Shown: in pieces, positions 1-11,832 of the stretch | Numbering within the stretch: position 1 is the stretch's first letter | Layout: each line of letters starts with the position of its first letter | Source of the DNA: Plotosus lineatus | Taxonomy: Eukaryota > Chordata > Actinopteri > Siluriformes > Plotosidae | Length of the DNA stretch: 64,000 nucleotides | Direction: 5' to 3' | Assembly (NCBI GenBank): GCA_024760905.1 | Contig: CM045733.1 | Span: forward strand, 26,298,501-26,362,500 | The notes under the pieces: model-generated | What the model saw: only the letters and a program-made list of their open reading frames with translations | Database searches by the model: none | Told to the model about the DNA's origin: nothing | Made by a program: the position numbers and the translations under genes

Positions 1-188
1 GCATGTAAAGGAACCATTGCTGACTTTCGACTAGAGAAAACTGCATAGGCATCAGCGTGTTTCAGCCCTGTAATAGCCACGTGAGCTGTCCAGGGTGTTC
101 TCTGGCCTCGCACATAGTAATCTGACATGGGTGTCAGCTTTCCCGCAACCCTAATTAGATTTTAGTTCAGAAAATGAATGAATGATGA
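1..188 (+). repeat. SINE-A copy, 5' end outside window
   Basis: SINE-A is my name for a tRNA-derived family of about 340 bp repeated through the window. It has a tRNA-like head with box-B-like ggttcgagtccc, a conserved body (tctctcactgtctatggtga, gaaccattgctgactttcg), and a 3' tail ending ggattaagcggttacagaaaatgaatga or close to it. This copy starts inside the body and ends in the gaatga tail. Confidence 0.8.
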
Positions 189-996
<808 letters not shown>

Positions 997-1176
997 ATGT
1001 CTTCTTCTTCTTCTTTTCCTTTCGGCTGTTCCCTTCAGGGGTCGTCACAGTGCATCATCTGCCTCCATCTCACCCTATCTTCTGCATCTTCTTCTCTTAC
1101 AACCAACTACCTTCATGTCCTCCTTCACAACATCCATAAATCTTCTCTTTGGTCTTCCTCTAGGCCTTCTGCCATA
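997..1176 (-). mobile_element. RTE-type LINE 3' end fragment
   Basis: On the minus strand this matches the 3' end of the RTE remnant at 3352-4028: the RGRPKRRFMDVVKEDMK peptide region and the 3' end ccgaaaggaaaagaagaag. It is 5'-truncated to about 180 bp. Confidence 0.75.
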
Positions 1177-1195
1177 CATACATACACACATTTTA

Positions 1196-1205
1196 TATTT
1201 ATATT

Positions 1206-1232
<27 letters not shown>
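1196..1232. repeat. (TA)n microsatellite
   Basis: Short TA array beside the RTE fragment. Confidence 0.9.
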
Positions 1233-1239
<7 letters not shown>

Positions 1240-1241
<2 letters not shown>

Positions 1242-2000
1242 TTGCTGTAAAATAGGATACATGCAGATTCAGAATAATTTGGAACCATGGCAACCCAGGA
1301 AGCTATTCAGTGGGTCATTAGCTTATATGTGTCATATACAGCGAGCAACATTTATAAGAGATAATTAGTACTCCAATGCAATGTATACAGTTTCTAGACT
1401 TTATGAGGATTAACATTTGTTGAACAGCTGAAGTATGTAGAGAGGCTATTCTGTATCCGTATCAACTACCAAACAACAACAACAACAACAACAACAACAC
1501 CAACAACTAAAGAAAAAATACATCAGCTTTAATTTAATCCTGCAAATCAACAATGAAGAAAAATGTAGCCATTGGTTGGCGATATGATGGCACCACAGAT
1601 AGTAAACTCTGTGGAGTTTTACATGTTCTTCCTGATACCAAATGGGTTTCTTCAGCTCTCTGGTTTCCTCTGACTCTCCAAAATCATTTTGGTACATGTG
1701 CTACTATTTTAATTACGCATTCACTCCACCACTTTGTCCCACTTCCACACGTCAAACCCCAGCCAGGGAAGGATTTTACATGCTCTATAAATCCTATTTA
1801 TTGCCCAAACACTAAGATGAAAGTATAATATGTTTCAAGATCAATTTTACAATTCGATTGCTATAAATTTAAACTGTTGGCTCTGCTCAATGGGACAGCC
1901 ATTGATAAGTAGTGTACTGGAGGGCTACTCCACACAGCTAGCATGCTGGGAAAGTAGAACTTTTAAAGCTCTGACTTCCTTTGGTGCTGAGCTTGCTTGT
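1240..2000. other. Gene-free stretch with a (CAA)n run
   Basis: Mostly unremarkable sequence. A (CAA)n array lies at about 1472-1503. No exon or transposon signature seen. Confidence 0.5.
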
Positions 2001-2001
2001 G

Positions 2002-2002
<1 letters not shown>

Positions 2003-2084
<82 letters not shown>
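2003..2084. repeat. (GT)n then (GA)n compound microsatellite
   Basis: About 14 GT units followed by about 25 GA units with one interruption. Confidence 0.97.
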
Positions 2085-2089
<5 letters not shown>

Positions 2090-2184
2090 ATGAAGTGTAC
2101 AGTACACAGTGTGGTTTCGGCCTGGTGCTCCATGCTCGACTCTCCGACATGGAGATTTAATGGACCAGGCATGTGCACCTCTTA

Positions 2185-2750
2185 ACAGCGGCGCTCTCTT
2201 GGTATAGCATTAAGACTAGCACTAATTCTTTCTCACACACAATGGCATGCTACTGAGTGTATACGCCTTCTTTCTGGAGTGTACATGTCCTGTTACAGCA
2301 GCCTGCAGTGGACTCGGTTATATGTATGCCACATACTGTTTTGTGCTCTGTGAGTGCCACTGTGTGGCCTTACGCAGAACTACATTACTGGTTACTGTTT
2401 TGTCTCCCTAGTCCTGCAGTCCTATGTGAGTAAAAGCTACAGAAATAATGATCCGAATCATAAGAGTGACTTTTATAAGAGCGGAGGATGTGGAGCCGTA
2501 CATAATTGAGATGGCTAAAGGCTACAGCAATGTAGATCAATACCACTGAAGATGTGATGATTTTATTTGTATTCTGTATATGAGTAGGCAGATAATTAAT
2601 GTGTGTCAGAAGATAAACACAATCCTAATGCTCTGTAGGTTGTAACCTTTAAAAGTTTGACAATGGAACAAAGTTATATGGATAATGTTAGCAAAATATT
2701 TTCTTTCACCTTACAAATATTGTTGATGAATTTTACATAATTATTTATTG
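2185..2750. other. Gene-free stretch, nothing recognised
   Basis: Apparently single-copy intergenic sequence with no supported coding exon. Confidence 0.5.
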
Positions 2751-2755
2751 GTGGG

Positions 2756-2920
2756 GTGGCAGTGGTGGCCCAGTGGTAAGGTGCTGGATTACTGAGCATA
2801 AGGTTGCGTGTTTAATCCCCACTGTCAACAGGTTGTTGCTGCGGATAACCTTTGGTAACCCCAGTGCAGCTAACTGGGTTATCAGAGGCCATCTCTGTCT
2901 CTCACTGCCTGCGGTGAGAG

Positions 2921-2953
<33 letters not shown>

Positions 2954-3118
2954 CATTTTTGAAGAGTCGCTGCATAGCCGTCAGCGTGTTACTGCCCTGC
3001 GATGGCCTGGCGAGCTGTCCAGGGTGCACTCTGCCCTCGCCCAGAGTCAGCTGAGATGGATACCAGCCTCCCAACGTCCTTAATTAAGATGAAATGTTTA
3101 GGAAAATTAATGAATGAA
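2756..3118 (+). repeat. SINE-A copy with internal poly(A)
   Basis: Head ggcagtggtggcccagtggt, SINE-A body, and a ttaattaagatgaaatg-type tail with gaatgaatga. A run of about 27 A (2928-2953) replaces the usual internal aagaaccattgctg segment. Confidence 0.85.
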
Positions 3119-3331
3119 TTCATTATGGGGCTAAATACTTACAAAATAGGTTCTGTTCAGATTTATTCTGTGAAGTTGTGAAACTTGTGGTTTAGTGCAG
3201 ACAGAAGGAAATATCAATCTGTATCAACTGTATCTTTTTCTTTATTTTTTAAGCTAAGCTATGCCATCAAAAACATCAAGAGTTGGTGGTGGTGGTGGCA
3301 GATTTCATACTGTCACTAAGCAACCACGCTA

Positions 3332-3351
3332 TAATTTAAACCAATGAAAAT
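3332..3351. repeat. Target-site duplication, left, of RTE insertion
   Basis: A 20-base sequence (beginning taatttaaacc, ending aatgaaaat) repeated exactly at 4029-4048. Confidence 0.93.
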
Positions 3352-4028
3352 CTTCTTTTCCTTTCAGCTTTTCCCTTCAGGGGTTGCCACAGCGAATCAT
3401 CTGCCTCCATCTCACCCTATCATCTTACACCAACTACCTTCATGTCTTCCTTCACCACATCCATAAATCTCCTCTTTGGTCTTCCTCTAGGCCTTCTGCC
3501 TGGTAGTTCCAACCTCAGCATCCTACTTCCAATATATTCACTGTCCCTCCTCTGTACATGTCCAAACCATCTCAATCTAGCCTCTCTGACTTTTTTCTCC
3601 AAAACATCTAACATGTGCTGTCCCTCTGATGTGCTCATTCCTGATCCTATCCATCCTCGTTACTCCCAAAGAGAACCTCAACATTTTCATTTCTGCTACC
3701 TCCAGTTCTGCCTCCTGTCTTTTCCCCAGAGCCACTGTTTCTAAACCATACAACATCGCTGGCCTCATCTTGTACACTTTTCCTTTCATTCTTGCTGATA
3801 CCTTCCTATCGCACATCACACCGGACACTTCTCTCCAACCATTCCAACCTGCCTGCACACACTTCTTCACCTCTTTTCCACACTCTCCACTGCTCTGGAC
3901 TGTTGAGCCTAAGTACTTAAAATCCGCCACCTTCTTTATCTCTGCTCCCTGTGACGTGACCGTTCCTCTTGGGTCCTTCTCGGTCACACACATGTATTCT
4001 GTTTGAACTTATTAACTTATTATTTCAC
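3352..4028 (-). pseudogene. RTE-type LINE, 5'-truncated reverse transcriptase C-terminus
   Basis: The minus strand encodes the C-terminal part of an RTE-clade polymerase: ADFKYLGSTVQSSGECGKEV, RPAMLYGLETVAL, RMDRIRNEHIRGTA, then after a frameshift near 3600-3640, VREARLRWFGHVQRRDSEYI and RGRPKRRFMDVVKEDMKVVG. The 3' end is ccgaaaggaa-like and A-rich. The piece is 677 bp and bounded by a perfect 20-bp target-site duplication, as expected for target-primed reverse transcription. It is dead: truncated and frameshifted. Confidence 0.9.
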
Positions 4029-4975
4029 TAATTTAAACCAATGAAAATATCGCAAGAAAATACTGCATGAATTGTCCATGAATGTTGTCTCTTCGCCATC
4101 ATCATTGCTGTGATGCTGTAGGATATTACCCTTCACATATTTACAATTAAAAGAGCTTATTTAATCACAAGTGGTGCGTATGTGCAATTTGTGGGGCTCG
4201 GGTTCTAACATAAGTTTCTGATGGAGTTATTGGAGGGGTCTGTAATACTGCTACTCTGTTGATTGATTAGTGGGCTCAAAAAAGTTTTGCAGTTTACTGG
4301 CTTTGGAAGCTGAAATAGTGATCTTTCCTCCAGTGTGCGCTAAACCATGCATTCAGTTCTCTTTTAAAGAACCATCAATCTTAGTGAGTTGAAATTGGGT
4401 CTACTGCATTGGTATGCCTTTTTTTTTTTTTTTTTTTTGGGGGGGGTTTACTATTTTCACCCGTAATTTAGTCATATCCAATTCCCACCAATCAAGTATT
4501 GCCTTCCCTATCACACAACCACCACCGACCAGGGAGGGGTAAAAGCATGCACGTCCCCTCTGTGACATGCAATGGTAGCCACCCACCTCTTTTTGAACAG
4601 TGGCGCAGGCACATTTGAGGTTTTTCTAACACATTCAGAGAAAAACTGCTATATATCCCCTAATACGAATGAGCTCACAGATGCCCATGAGTGGCTGGCG
4701 ATTGCTGTGAGTGACAATTAAGTGAGCGTATGCCATCTTTCCTCCCCCTCTGTGAGAGCTCGGCTAATTAGGTTCCAGGGACTCCTGGCCACAGGCAGCT
4801 ATTTGCATTCAACCAGATTAGCTCCCACCTATCATGAGCTATAGGAATGGGTTTTGTCCATTTTCCCATCTTCCACTTTAGTCATTGGACATTTACTTGT
4901 CACATGTTGAAGTTGGGGGTTTCACACATGGCGTGCAGGCTCACTACTATGAGTGCTAGGATAAGTTTAGCGTGA
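4029..4975. other. Gene-free stretch with poly(T) run
   Basis: Starts with the right copy of the RTE target-site duplication (4029-4048). T21 followed by G8 lies at 4418-4447. No exon recognised. Confidence 0.5.
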
Positions 4976-5232
4976 GTGACCTTGCCCCCAGTACAGCTAA
5001 TTGGGTTATCAAAGGCCGGCCATGTCTCTCACTGTCTATGGTGAGAGGTTCAGGTAAAAGAACCATTGTTGACTTTCAACAAGAGGAACTGCACAGTCGT
5101 CAGTGTGTTTCCACCCTGCGATGGCCTGGCAAGCTGTCCAGGGTGTACTCTGCCCTCACCTGGAGTTGGCTGGGATGGGCGCCAGTCTCCCCGCGACCCG
5201 AATTAGGATTAATTGGTTACAAAAAATGAATG
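4976..5232 (+). repeat. SINE-A copy, 5'-truncated
   Basis: Starts at cagtacagctaattgggtta within the body and runs through gctgtccagggtgtactctg to the taattaggattaattggtta tail. Confidence 0.85.
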
Positions 5233-6230
5233 TGAGGGACCTTGACCTACTTTTAAACATAACTGAAGCAAAAATGTATACTGTATTCGACCTGATAAGC
5301 ACCCAGGGCGCTTAAAAATATCAGAGTGGGTGGGCACTTATCAAAATGTTACCAGTGGAGTGGAACAGTAGGTGCTTATTACCATAGAGGTGGAAAACAT
5401 GAATAATAACAGAACAATAAAAGAGTTTTATTGGTATTTATATTATTCATTTTGTGCTATCAACCAAATTACTTACATGAAAGCTGAAAATAAACAGAAA
5501 ACAGCATAATTTAAAAAAAAAAAAAAAAACTTTAATTTTTCCCTGCGGGTGCTGTGCCTTTAAATATTTCCCCCGATGTAAATGATCAATGTAAATAATC
5601 AAGACAATCAACATGAATGTTAACTTTAGCCCATTGCACGTTGAAAAAGCACATGACCTGGAAAGTCTTTAAATTTATGAAGTTAGTGAGCAGGAGAATC
5701 AAAATACTTGTCATCACTTTCTGTTAAGTCATATCTGGCTCATCGCTCCATTCATTCAGAGCGTCCCATAGTTTTGCTGTAGCAGTTTCTGATGGTTCAT
5801 CAGTTGTTGGACATTTACCAAGAGAACACAGCAAAATATTTTCCTGTTTTTTAAAGCATGGCAGAACAATCAAAAATGTTGTTACTGATGAACATTATAG
5901 ACATTCCCCAGTGGCAGGGGATCTTGAAATACCGTGTAAACTCACTTTTACAGGCAGTGAATGCCTCATTTTTTTCAAGTTTGATCTACCATTTTTCTCC
6001 CAGTACACATGGGCGGTCATTAGACGTAAGATCAAAAACACAGGGGGAGGGGGGGGGATTATTACGTTGAATATGGTATTAGGTTTCTTGACATTTATTT
6101 GATGCATGCTGACGTGTGTGTGTACGCGCATGTGTTGACCATGTCTTCTTAGCAGAGTTATAATCTTACAAATGTTTATGGAAGCCCGAGTCAAGAAATA
6201 AAGCATAAAACAACAGTAACTCTGTCCTTT
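5233..6230. other. Gene-free stretch, unassigned
   Basis: AT-rich sequence with a poly(A) run near 5513-5529 and a G10 run near 6043. I could not assign it to a repeat family or exon. Confidence 0.4.
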
Positions 6231-6234
6231 ACAT

Positions 6235-6746
6235 GAAAAGCATCATGGTAGATTCAGCTCCATAATAGCCAATGGGAGGGAGCTGTGTCATCTCTCCTAG
6301 CCAATGGGTGGCCAGCAGGGAGCGATGTTGAGAGATAGCCAATAAGAGGGAGCTGCGTTATCCCTCCTAGCCAATGGGAGGCCAGTGGGGCAGGATGTTG
6401 GGAGATAGGCAATGGGAGGTAGCTGCGTCATCCCTCCTCGTCAATGGAATCCCTGTCCAAGATGGCGTCAGGTGGACCTGTCCAAGATGGCGCTTGAGTG
6501 AAGGCGACATGAACGACAGCTCAGTTGTTAGTCAATGGGATGCCAGCGGGGCGGGAGGTTTGAACGTCATTGATGGGAGAGTAGCTCATGCATTGTTTGA
6601 ATGGTTAAATGGCGCATTTGAATTTTTAAGATGGCGCTTTCGTAACATGAACTTGTTTCGTATACAGAGACAAAACTTTTAGGAAAATGCCTTTCATAGC
6701 CTGTATTTTTTGTTTGGTGAGCCTTTCATAAAGTGAGGTACCACTG
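6235..6746 (-). mobile_element. pogo/Tigger-like remnant, family B, with amplified 70-bp unit
   Basis: Read on the minus strand, the right part matches the 5' end of the element at 24364-25252: an end at 6746 next to TA, the gtatacgaaacaa region, and the inverted CCAAT-box block. The block agccaatgggaggg to gggagat is repeated at a 70-bp period (starting 6267, 6337, 6407). AAGATGGCG motifs occur at about 6461, 6485 and 6629. The remainder of the element is missing. Confidence 0.7.
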
Positions 6747-6749
6747 TAC

Positions 6750-7396
6750 ACTAAAGATATCTTGGATGATTAGTTACATTTGTAATAAGGCTGACATTTG
6801 AAACCTTCCTATAAACACACAATGAAAAAATTATTTCAAACCATTTTGTTTTTGTTCCTTCAAAACTTTCAAAACTTGTGTTAAAGGCAGAACAACGTGA
6901 ACAGTTTATAGCGTAAACAACCCTCTGTACTTTTTTCTTCTCGCTCTACTGCTGTTGCGTATGACTCCTCAACAACTCAGCTATAAATATCATCTCAGCA
7001 TCCAGTTGTGAACACAGGCGATAGACAACCATATTTTAATCTCTAGTGAATTATTTGCCAATTTTATGGATGATTTACACCATTTTGTTGCATATGCTTT
7101 CTTTACAGCTGAATGAAGCGCAAACAGGGTTTAAATGACCCCAGGATAATTCGTTAAGTAAATACCAGATCGGATTTGTCATGTTTCAAAACTATATTGC
7201 TTATTAATGCTCCAAATGAGGTGAGTCTCCTGGTTTCGGGTTCTCAGCAGATCGAGGTGGTCGGTTGAACCATAGTGTCCCAAATCTTTGCATGTGAAAG
7301 CGATAGTATGAAAAAGAGATGATGTTGTTTTGCATGTACACTGAGAGAGTGAAAGTAAATAGACATCATCATTTTCAAAAGAATTATGCACAGATA
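6750..7396. other. Gene-free stretch, nothing recognised
   Basis: No exon or repeat signature supported. Confidence 0.45.
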
Positions 7397-7398
7397 TA

Positions 7399-7893
7399 CA
7401 GTGAGCCCTCGCTACTTTATGCTTCAGTTTCTGCGGCTGCAGTGCATCGCGTTTTTTTCAAAAATATTCATCGAAAAATAAAAAAAAATAAGGAAATTAA
7501 GGACAAATCGGGAAAAAGTTAAGGAAAATGCCACAAAACAAGGCCAATTATACAAAAAAAAAACTAAACCCCAAACAAAAACAAAAAACAACCCAAAACC
7601 CCCCAACAAAACCACTTACATTTTTACGTGAGATGCGCATCTGGGTGTGCACGTGCGTGCTTCGGTATGTGTGTGTATTTATATTTTATTTACATCTTAT
7701 GCATTACTTTTAATGTTTAATTGTTATTATAAGCATTTATAGCATTGAATATGTATTTATTGATATTATATACACATATATATGTACATATACATCAGTC
7801 AGTGGGGATAGATTCTACTTCACAGAAATCGGCAAATTGGGGGAAGTGGGGGTGTCTCGGTCCCCATTAACCACTGAAAGTGAGGGATCCCTG
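7399..7893. mobile_element. Family-A MITE (TA target, pogo-like ends)
   Basis: Starts TA-cagtgagccctcgctac and ends gtgagggatccctg-TA, so the ends are inverted repeats. The interior (atcagtcagtgggg, gcattgaatatgtatttat) is shared with the copies at 20335, 38328, 47260 and 55408. It has no coding capacity; it is a non-autonomous element of about 495 bp. Confidence 0.85.
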
Positions 7894-8188
7894 TATTCAT
7901 CTACTCATACATACAGCCAAGTGCTCCAACTCACTTGAACTTTCTCTGCAATACCAGTTTCCTTACAATGGGGGATCATTTTCAATAGACAGACCAAAAA
8001 CACCTGCCAGAGGGTTCAGGTTGACCTGAGAGGAATCCCAAGGTTTTGTGTAATCTGCCACTGGCTACGTCCACCCTCACATTGACTCACAATACACCAT
8101 GTTGAAAAATGATTCAACTCTTTTGTTAGACAATTCTTAGGCAATGCAGCCTTTTCTTAATAATCCTATATATTGTAATGTGAACACC

Positions 8189-8475
8189 ATGTAGCTCAGT
8201 GGTTAGCACCTCCATTTCACAGCAAGAAGCTCCTGGGCTCCAGCACAATGCTGGCGAGGGCATTTCTGTGTGGAGTTTTCATTCTCTCTCTGAGCTTGCA
8301 TGGGTTTCTTCTGGGTACTTTGGGTTCCTCTGTCTGTCCAAAGACATGCACATAAGACTAATCGGGTATTTCAAATTGCTTCTAGGTAGATATGGGGGGG
8401 GGGGGGGGTCAGGGTGAACCTCGTCTTCTCTCCGAGTTGCCCCCTGGGATAAGTTCCCATCTCCCCTGACCAAAA
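8189..8475 (+). repeat. SINE-C copy (gttagcacctccatttcaca family)
   Basis: SINE-C is my name for a second dispersed family: head gtggttagcac...tcacagcaagaaggtcctgggttc, middle tgtggagtttgcatgttctcc and tccaaagacatgcacatcagg, and often the same ggattaagcggtt...gaatga tail as SINE-A. This copy has the head and middle, then a G13 run and a diverged end. Confidence 0.7.
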
Positions 8476-9219
8476 TAAAGAAGTGGTTCATGACAACAAA
8501 GGTGTGTTGTGCAGCATACCTTATTAACTGAGGGATGATACTGAGTCCAAATGTCAGAACCCAAAACACAAAGGTTGTAATACCGCTCTGAAAGACATAA
8601 ACACATTCCATTGTGTGTGCTGTGTATAATGCAATAACTATTACTGTCTCTCCTCTGATCTTTGCAAATAAACTTTTATAACCCACCACCACCCCTATAC
8701 TATATGAAGCTCTCAGTCCCCTGCAGTTCAGTTATCCCCCCCATCTCTTGTCCTTATGAAGACTTGTTTTTTTTAAATGCCTTCTGTACAAACACAGCAG
8801 CCTGAAACTGAAAAGAAGTTAAAAGTTCTGTCAGGAGCCCAATGGTGTTCCACTCGAGGGGAGACAGAAAATAAAGTTCTGCAGAGCCTCCAGATGGCTG
8901 GAGCCTCAGCGAACCAGAGAGGAAGAAAACCCTGCAATCAAGACAAAGCACAAGCGCAGTCCCTCACCTCACAAACAAACGCTGGTTATCAAATAACCTG
9001 CAAAAACAAGGAGAGTGGACTGACCCTGAGCGCGTTTTATACTGACGAGGATTGGCTTTTAATTACAAAAATTGTGCATTGGTCTTACTTCGTATCATTT
9101 CTGTCTGCATGTTTCTAACATTCTATCTGTCACCAAAAGTAATGCGAGATTTTACAGATCCAAAGAATGTCTTATTTTTAACTTCGCTGTAATCTTATGG
9201 GATTTCAGAAAAAAAACAG

Positions 9220-9220
<1 letters not shown>
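8476..9220. other. Gene-free stretch, unassigned
   Basis: Contains open stretches of up to about 110 codons without splice support or recognisable domains. I do not call an exon. Confidence 0.4.
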
Positions 9221-9221
<1 letters not shown>

Positions 9222-9267
<46 letters not shown>

Positions 9268-9312
9268 CATCTATCTATCTATCTATCTGTCTGTCTGTCT
9301 GTCTGTCTGTCC
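9222..9312. repeat. (TCTA)n then (TCTG)n tetranucleotide array
   Basis: About 17 ATCT units with one ATCC variant, then about six GTCT units. Confidence 0.97.
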
Positions 9313-9317
9313 ATGCA

Positions 9318-9415
9318 TGCAAGCTGTCCAGGGTGTACCTCCGCCCTCATCGAGAGTTGGCTGAGATGGGGGCCAGCCTCCCCGTGACCCTAATTAGGAT
9401 TAAGCAGTTAAGAAA

Positions 9416-9416
<1 letters not shown>
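9318..9416 (+). repeat. SINE tail fragment (SINE-A/C type)
   Basis: Only the 3' tail module is present, from caagctgtccagggtgta to taattaggattaagcagtta. It sits between two microsatellites. Confidence 0.8.

Positions 9417-9502
<86 letters not shown>
9416..9502. repeat. (GT)n(TA)n compound microsatellite
   Basis: About 26 GT units then about 15 TA units, directly abutting the Tc1 element. Confidence 0.97.
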
Positions 9503-9504
<2 letters not shown>

Positions 9505-10998
9505 CTAGTCCTTCTCAAAAAATTAGCATATTGTGATAAAGTTCATTATTTTCTGTAATGTACTGATAAAAATTAAACTTTCATATATTTTAGATTCATT
9601 GCACACCAACTGAAATATTTCAGGTCTGTTATTGTTTTAATACTGATGATTTTGGCATACAGCTCATGAAAACCCAAAATTCCTATCTCAAAAAATTAGC
9701 ATATCTTGAAAAGGTAGTCTAAACGAGCTATTAACCTAATCATCTGAATCAACCAATTAACTCTAAACACCTGCAAAAGATTCCTGAGGCTTTTAAAAAC
9801 TCCCAGCCTGGTTCATTACTCACAACCGCAATCATGGGTGAGACTGCCGACCTGACTGCCGTCCAGAAGGCCATCATTGACACCCTCAAGCAAGATGGTA
9901 AGACAGAAAGAAACCTCTGAGCGAATAGGCTGTTCCCAGAGTGCTGTATCAAGCCACCTCAGTGGGACGTCTGTGGGAAGGAAAAAGTGTGGCAGAAAAC
10001 GCCGCACAACCAGAAGAGGTGACCGGACCCTGAGGAAGATTGTGGAGAAGGGCCGATTCCAGACCTTGGGGGGACCTGTGGAAGCAGTGGACTGGTCTAT
10101 AGGTGCCGCATTCCCCAGGTCAAGCCACTTTTGAACTAGAAACAGCGGCAGAAGCTCCTGACCTGGGCTACAGAGAAGCAGCACTGGACTGTTGCTCAGT
10201 GGTCCAAAGTACTTTTTTTGGATGAAAGCAAAGTTCGGAAATCAAGGTGCCAGAGTCTGGAGGAAGACTGGGGAGATGGTCTGGGGTGCCATGTCAGCTG
10301 CTGGTGTTGGTCCACTGTGTTTTATCAAGGGCAGGGTCAATGCAGCTAGCTATCAGGAGATTTTGGAGCACTTCATGCTTCCATCTGCTGAAAAGCTTTA
10401 TGGAGATGAAGATTTTCATTTTTCAGCACAACCTGGCACCTGCTCACAGTGCCACAACCACTGCTAAATGGTTTACTGACCATGGTATTACTGTTCTCAA
10501 TTGGCCTGCCAACTCTTCTGACCTGAACCCCATAGAGAATCTGTGGGATATTGTGAAGAGAAAGTTGAGAGACACCAGACCCAACACTGTGGATGAGCTT
10601 AAGGCCGCTATCGAAGCATCCTGGGCCTCCGTAACACCTCAGCAGTGCCACAGGCTGATTGTCTCCATGACATGCCACATTGAAGCAGTCATTTCTGCAA
10701 AAGGATTCCCGACCAAGTATTGAGGTCATAACTGAACATAATTATTTGAAGGTTGACTTTTTTCTATTAAAAACACTTTTTTTTATTGGTCGGATGAAAT
10801 ATGCTAATTTTTTGAGATAGGGATTTTGGGTTTTCATGAGCTGTATGCCAAAATCATCAGTATTAAAACAATAACAGACCTGAACTATTTCAGTTGGTGT
10901 GCAATGAATCTAAAATATATGAAAGTTTAATTTTTATCAGTACATTACAGAAAATAATGAACTTTATCACAATATGCTAATTTTTTGAGAAGGACTAG
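9505..10998 (+). mobile_element. Tc1-like transposon, copy 1, with long terminal inverted repeats
   Basis: The ends are ctagtccttctcaaaaaatt and its inverse at 10979-10998, flanked by TA (9503-9504 and 10999-11000). The inverted repeats run about 200 bp; inner copies of the end motif (tctcaaaaaattagcatat) lie near 9685-9705 and 10800-10820. A degenerate transposase lies between. Total 1494 bp, inserted in a (TA)n context. Confidence 0.95.
9834..10723 (+). pseudogene. Tc1-like transposase, broken
   Basis: Starts ATG near 9834 with the N-terminal helix-turn-helix region (GETADLTAVQKAIIDTLKQ; further on CSQSAVSSHLSGTS) and ends PTKY-stop at 10723. The DDE core is partly present: FLDESK carries the first Asp, and WPANSSDLNPIENLW carries the Glu. 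The second acidic position is in QHNLAPAHS, where Asn stands in place of Asp. Compared with copy 2 it lacks segments near 10098, 10222 and 10272, and frames shift between segments, so it is inactive. Confidence 0.92.
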
Positions 10999-11000
10999 TA

Positions 11001-11094
<94 letters not shown>
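11001..11094. repeat. (TA)n(GT)n compound microsatellite
   Basis: The mirror arrangement of the array on the left side of the Tc1 element: TA to about 11049, then GT to about 11093. Confidence 0.97.
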
Positions 11095-11096
<2 letters not shown>

Positions 11097-11305
11097 TCAT
11101 TCATTCATGTTATAAGTCGCTTAATCCTAATTTGTGTCACAAGAAGGCTGGTGCTCATCTCTGCCATCTCTGGGCAGGGTACACCCTGGACAGCTCTCCA
11201 GACCACTGCAGGCCCAATATGTACAAATGCCACACATAAACACCTGAAACCAGGAATCAAACCCAGAACTTCTTGCTATGACATGCTAACCAATGTACCA
11301 CCATG

Positions 11306-11310
<5 letters not shown>
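11094..11310 (-). repeat. SINE-A/C-type copy, diverged
   Basis: The minus strand shows the ggattaagcgactt tail, gctgtccagggtgtaccctg, and a head-like segment with gggtttgattcctgg. Confidence 0.7.

Positions 11311-11357
<47 letters not shown>
11311..11357. repeat. (GT)n microsatellite
   Basis: About 23 GT units. Confidence 0.97.
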
Positions 11358-11360
<3 letters not shown>

Positions 11361-11421
11361 GTGTTAGTATGTAATCAACAACATTAAATGTAAAAATTTT
11401 GTATTTCATTGATCTATATTA

Positions 11422-11758
11422 GAGCAGTGCTGACCTGGTGGTAAAGGTGCTGGATCTCTGAACCGAAGGTTGGGGGTTCAAGCCCCATTCTCAGTGGGTT
11501 GTCACTGTCCCTCCAGTGCAGCTAACTGAGCTATCAAAGGCCGGCCTTGTCTCTCACTGTCTATGGTGTGAGGATGTAAAAGAACCATTGCTGACTTTCG
11601 ACAAGAGTAGCTGCAGGGCTGTCAGCATGTCTCCACCCTGTGATGGCCTGGCGAACTGTCCAGAATGTGTTCTCTGCCCTCGCTCGGAGTCGGCTGGGAT
11701 GGGCGCCCATCTCCCCATGACCCTAATTAGGATTAAGTGGTTACAGAAAATGAATGAA

Positions 11759-11761
<3 letters not shown>
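11422..11761 (+). repeat. SINE-A copy, full length
   Basis: Head with ggttgggggttcaagcccc, the SINE-A body, and tail ggattaagtggttacagaaa then gaatgaatga, running directly into a TA array. Confidence 0.9.
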
Positions 11762-11831
<70 letters not shown>

Positions 11832-11832
11832 A
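11762..11832. repeat. (TA)n followed by poly(T)
   Basis: About 27 TA units then T17. Confidence 0.97.
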
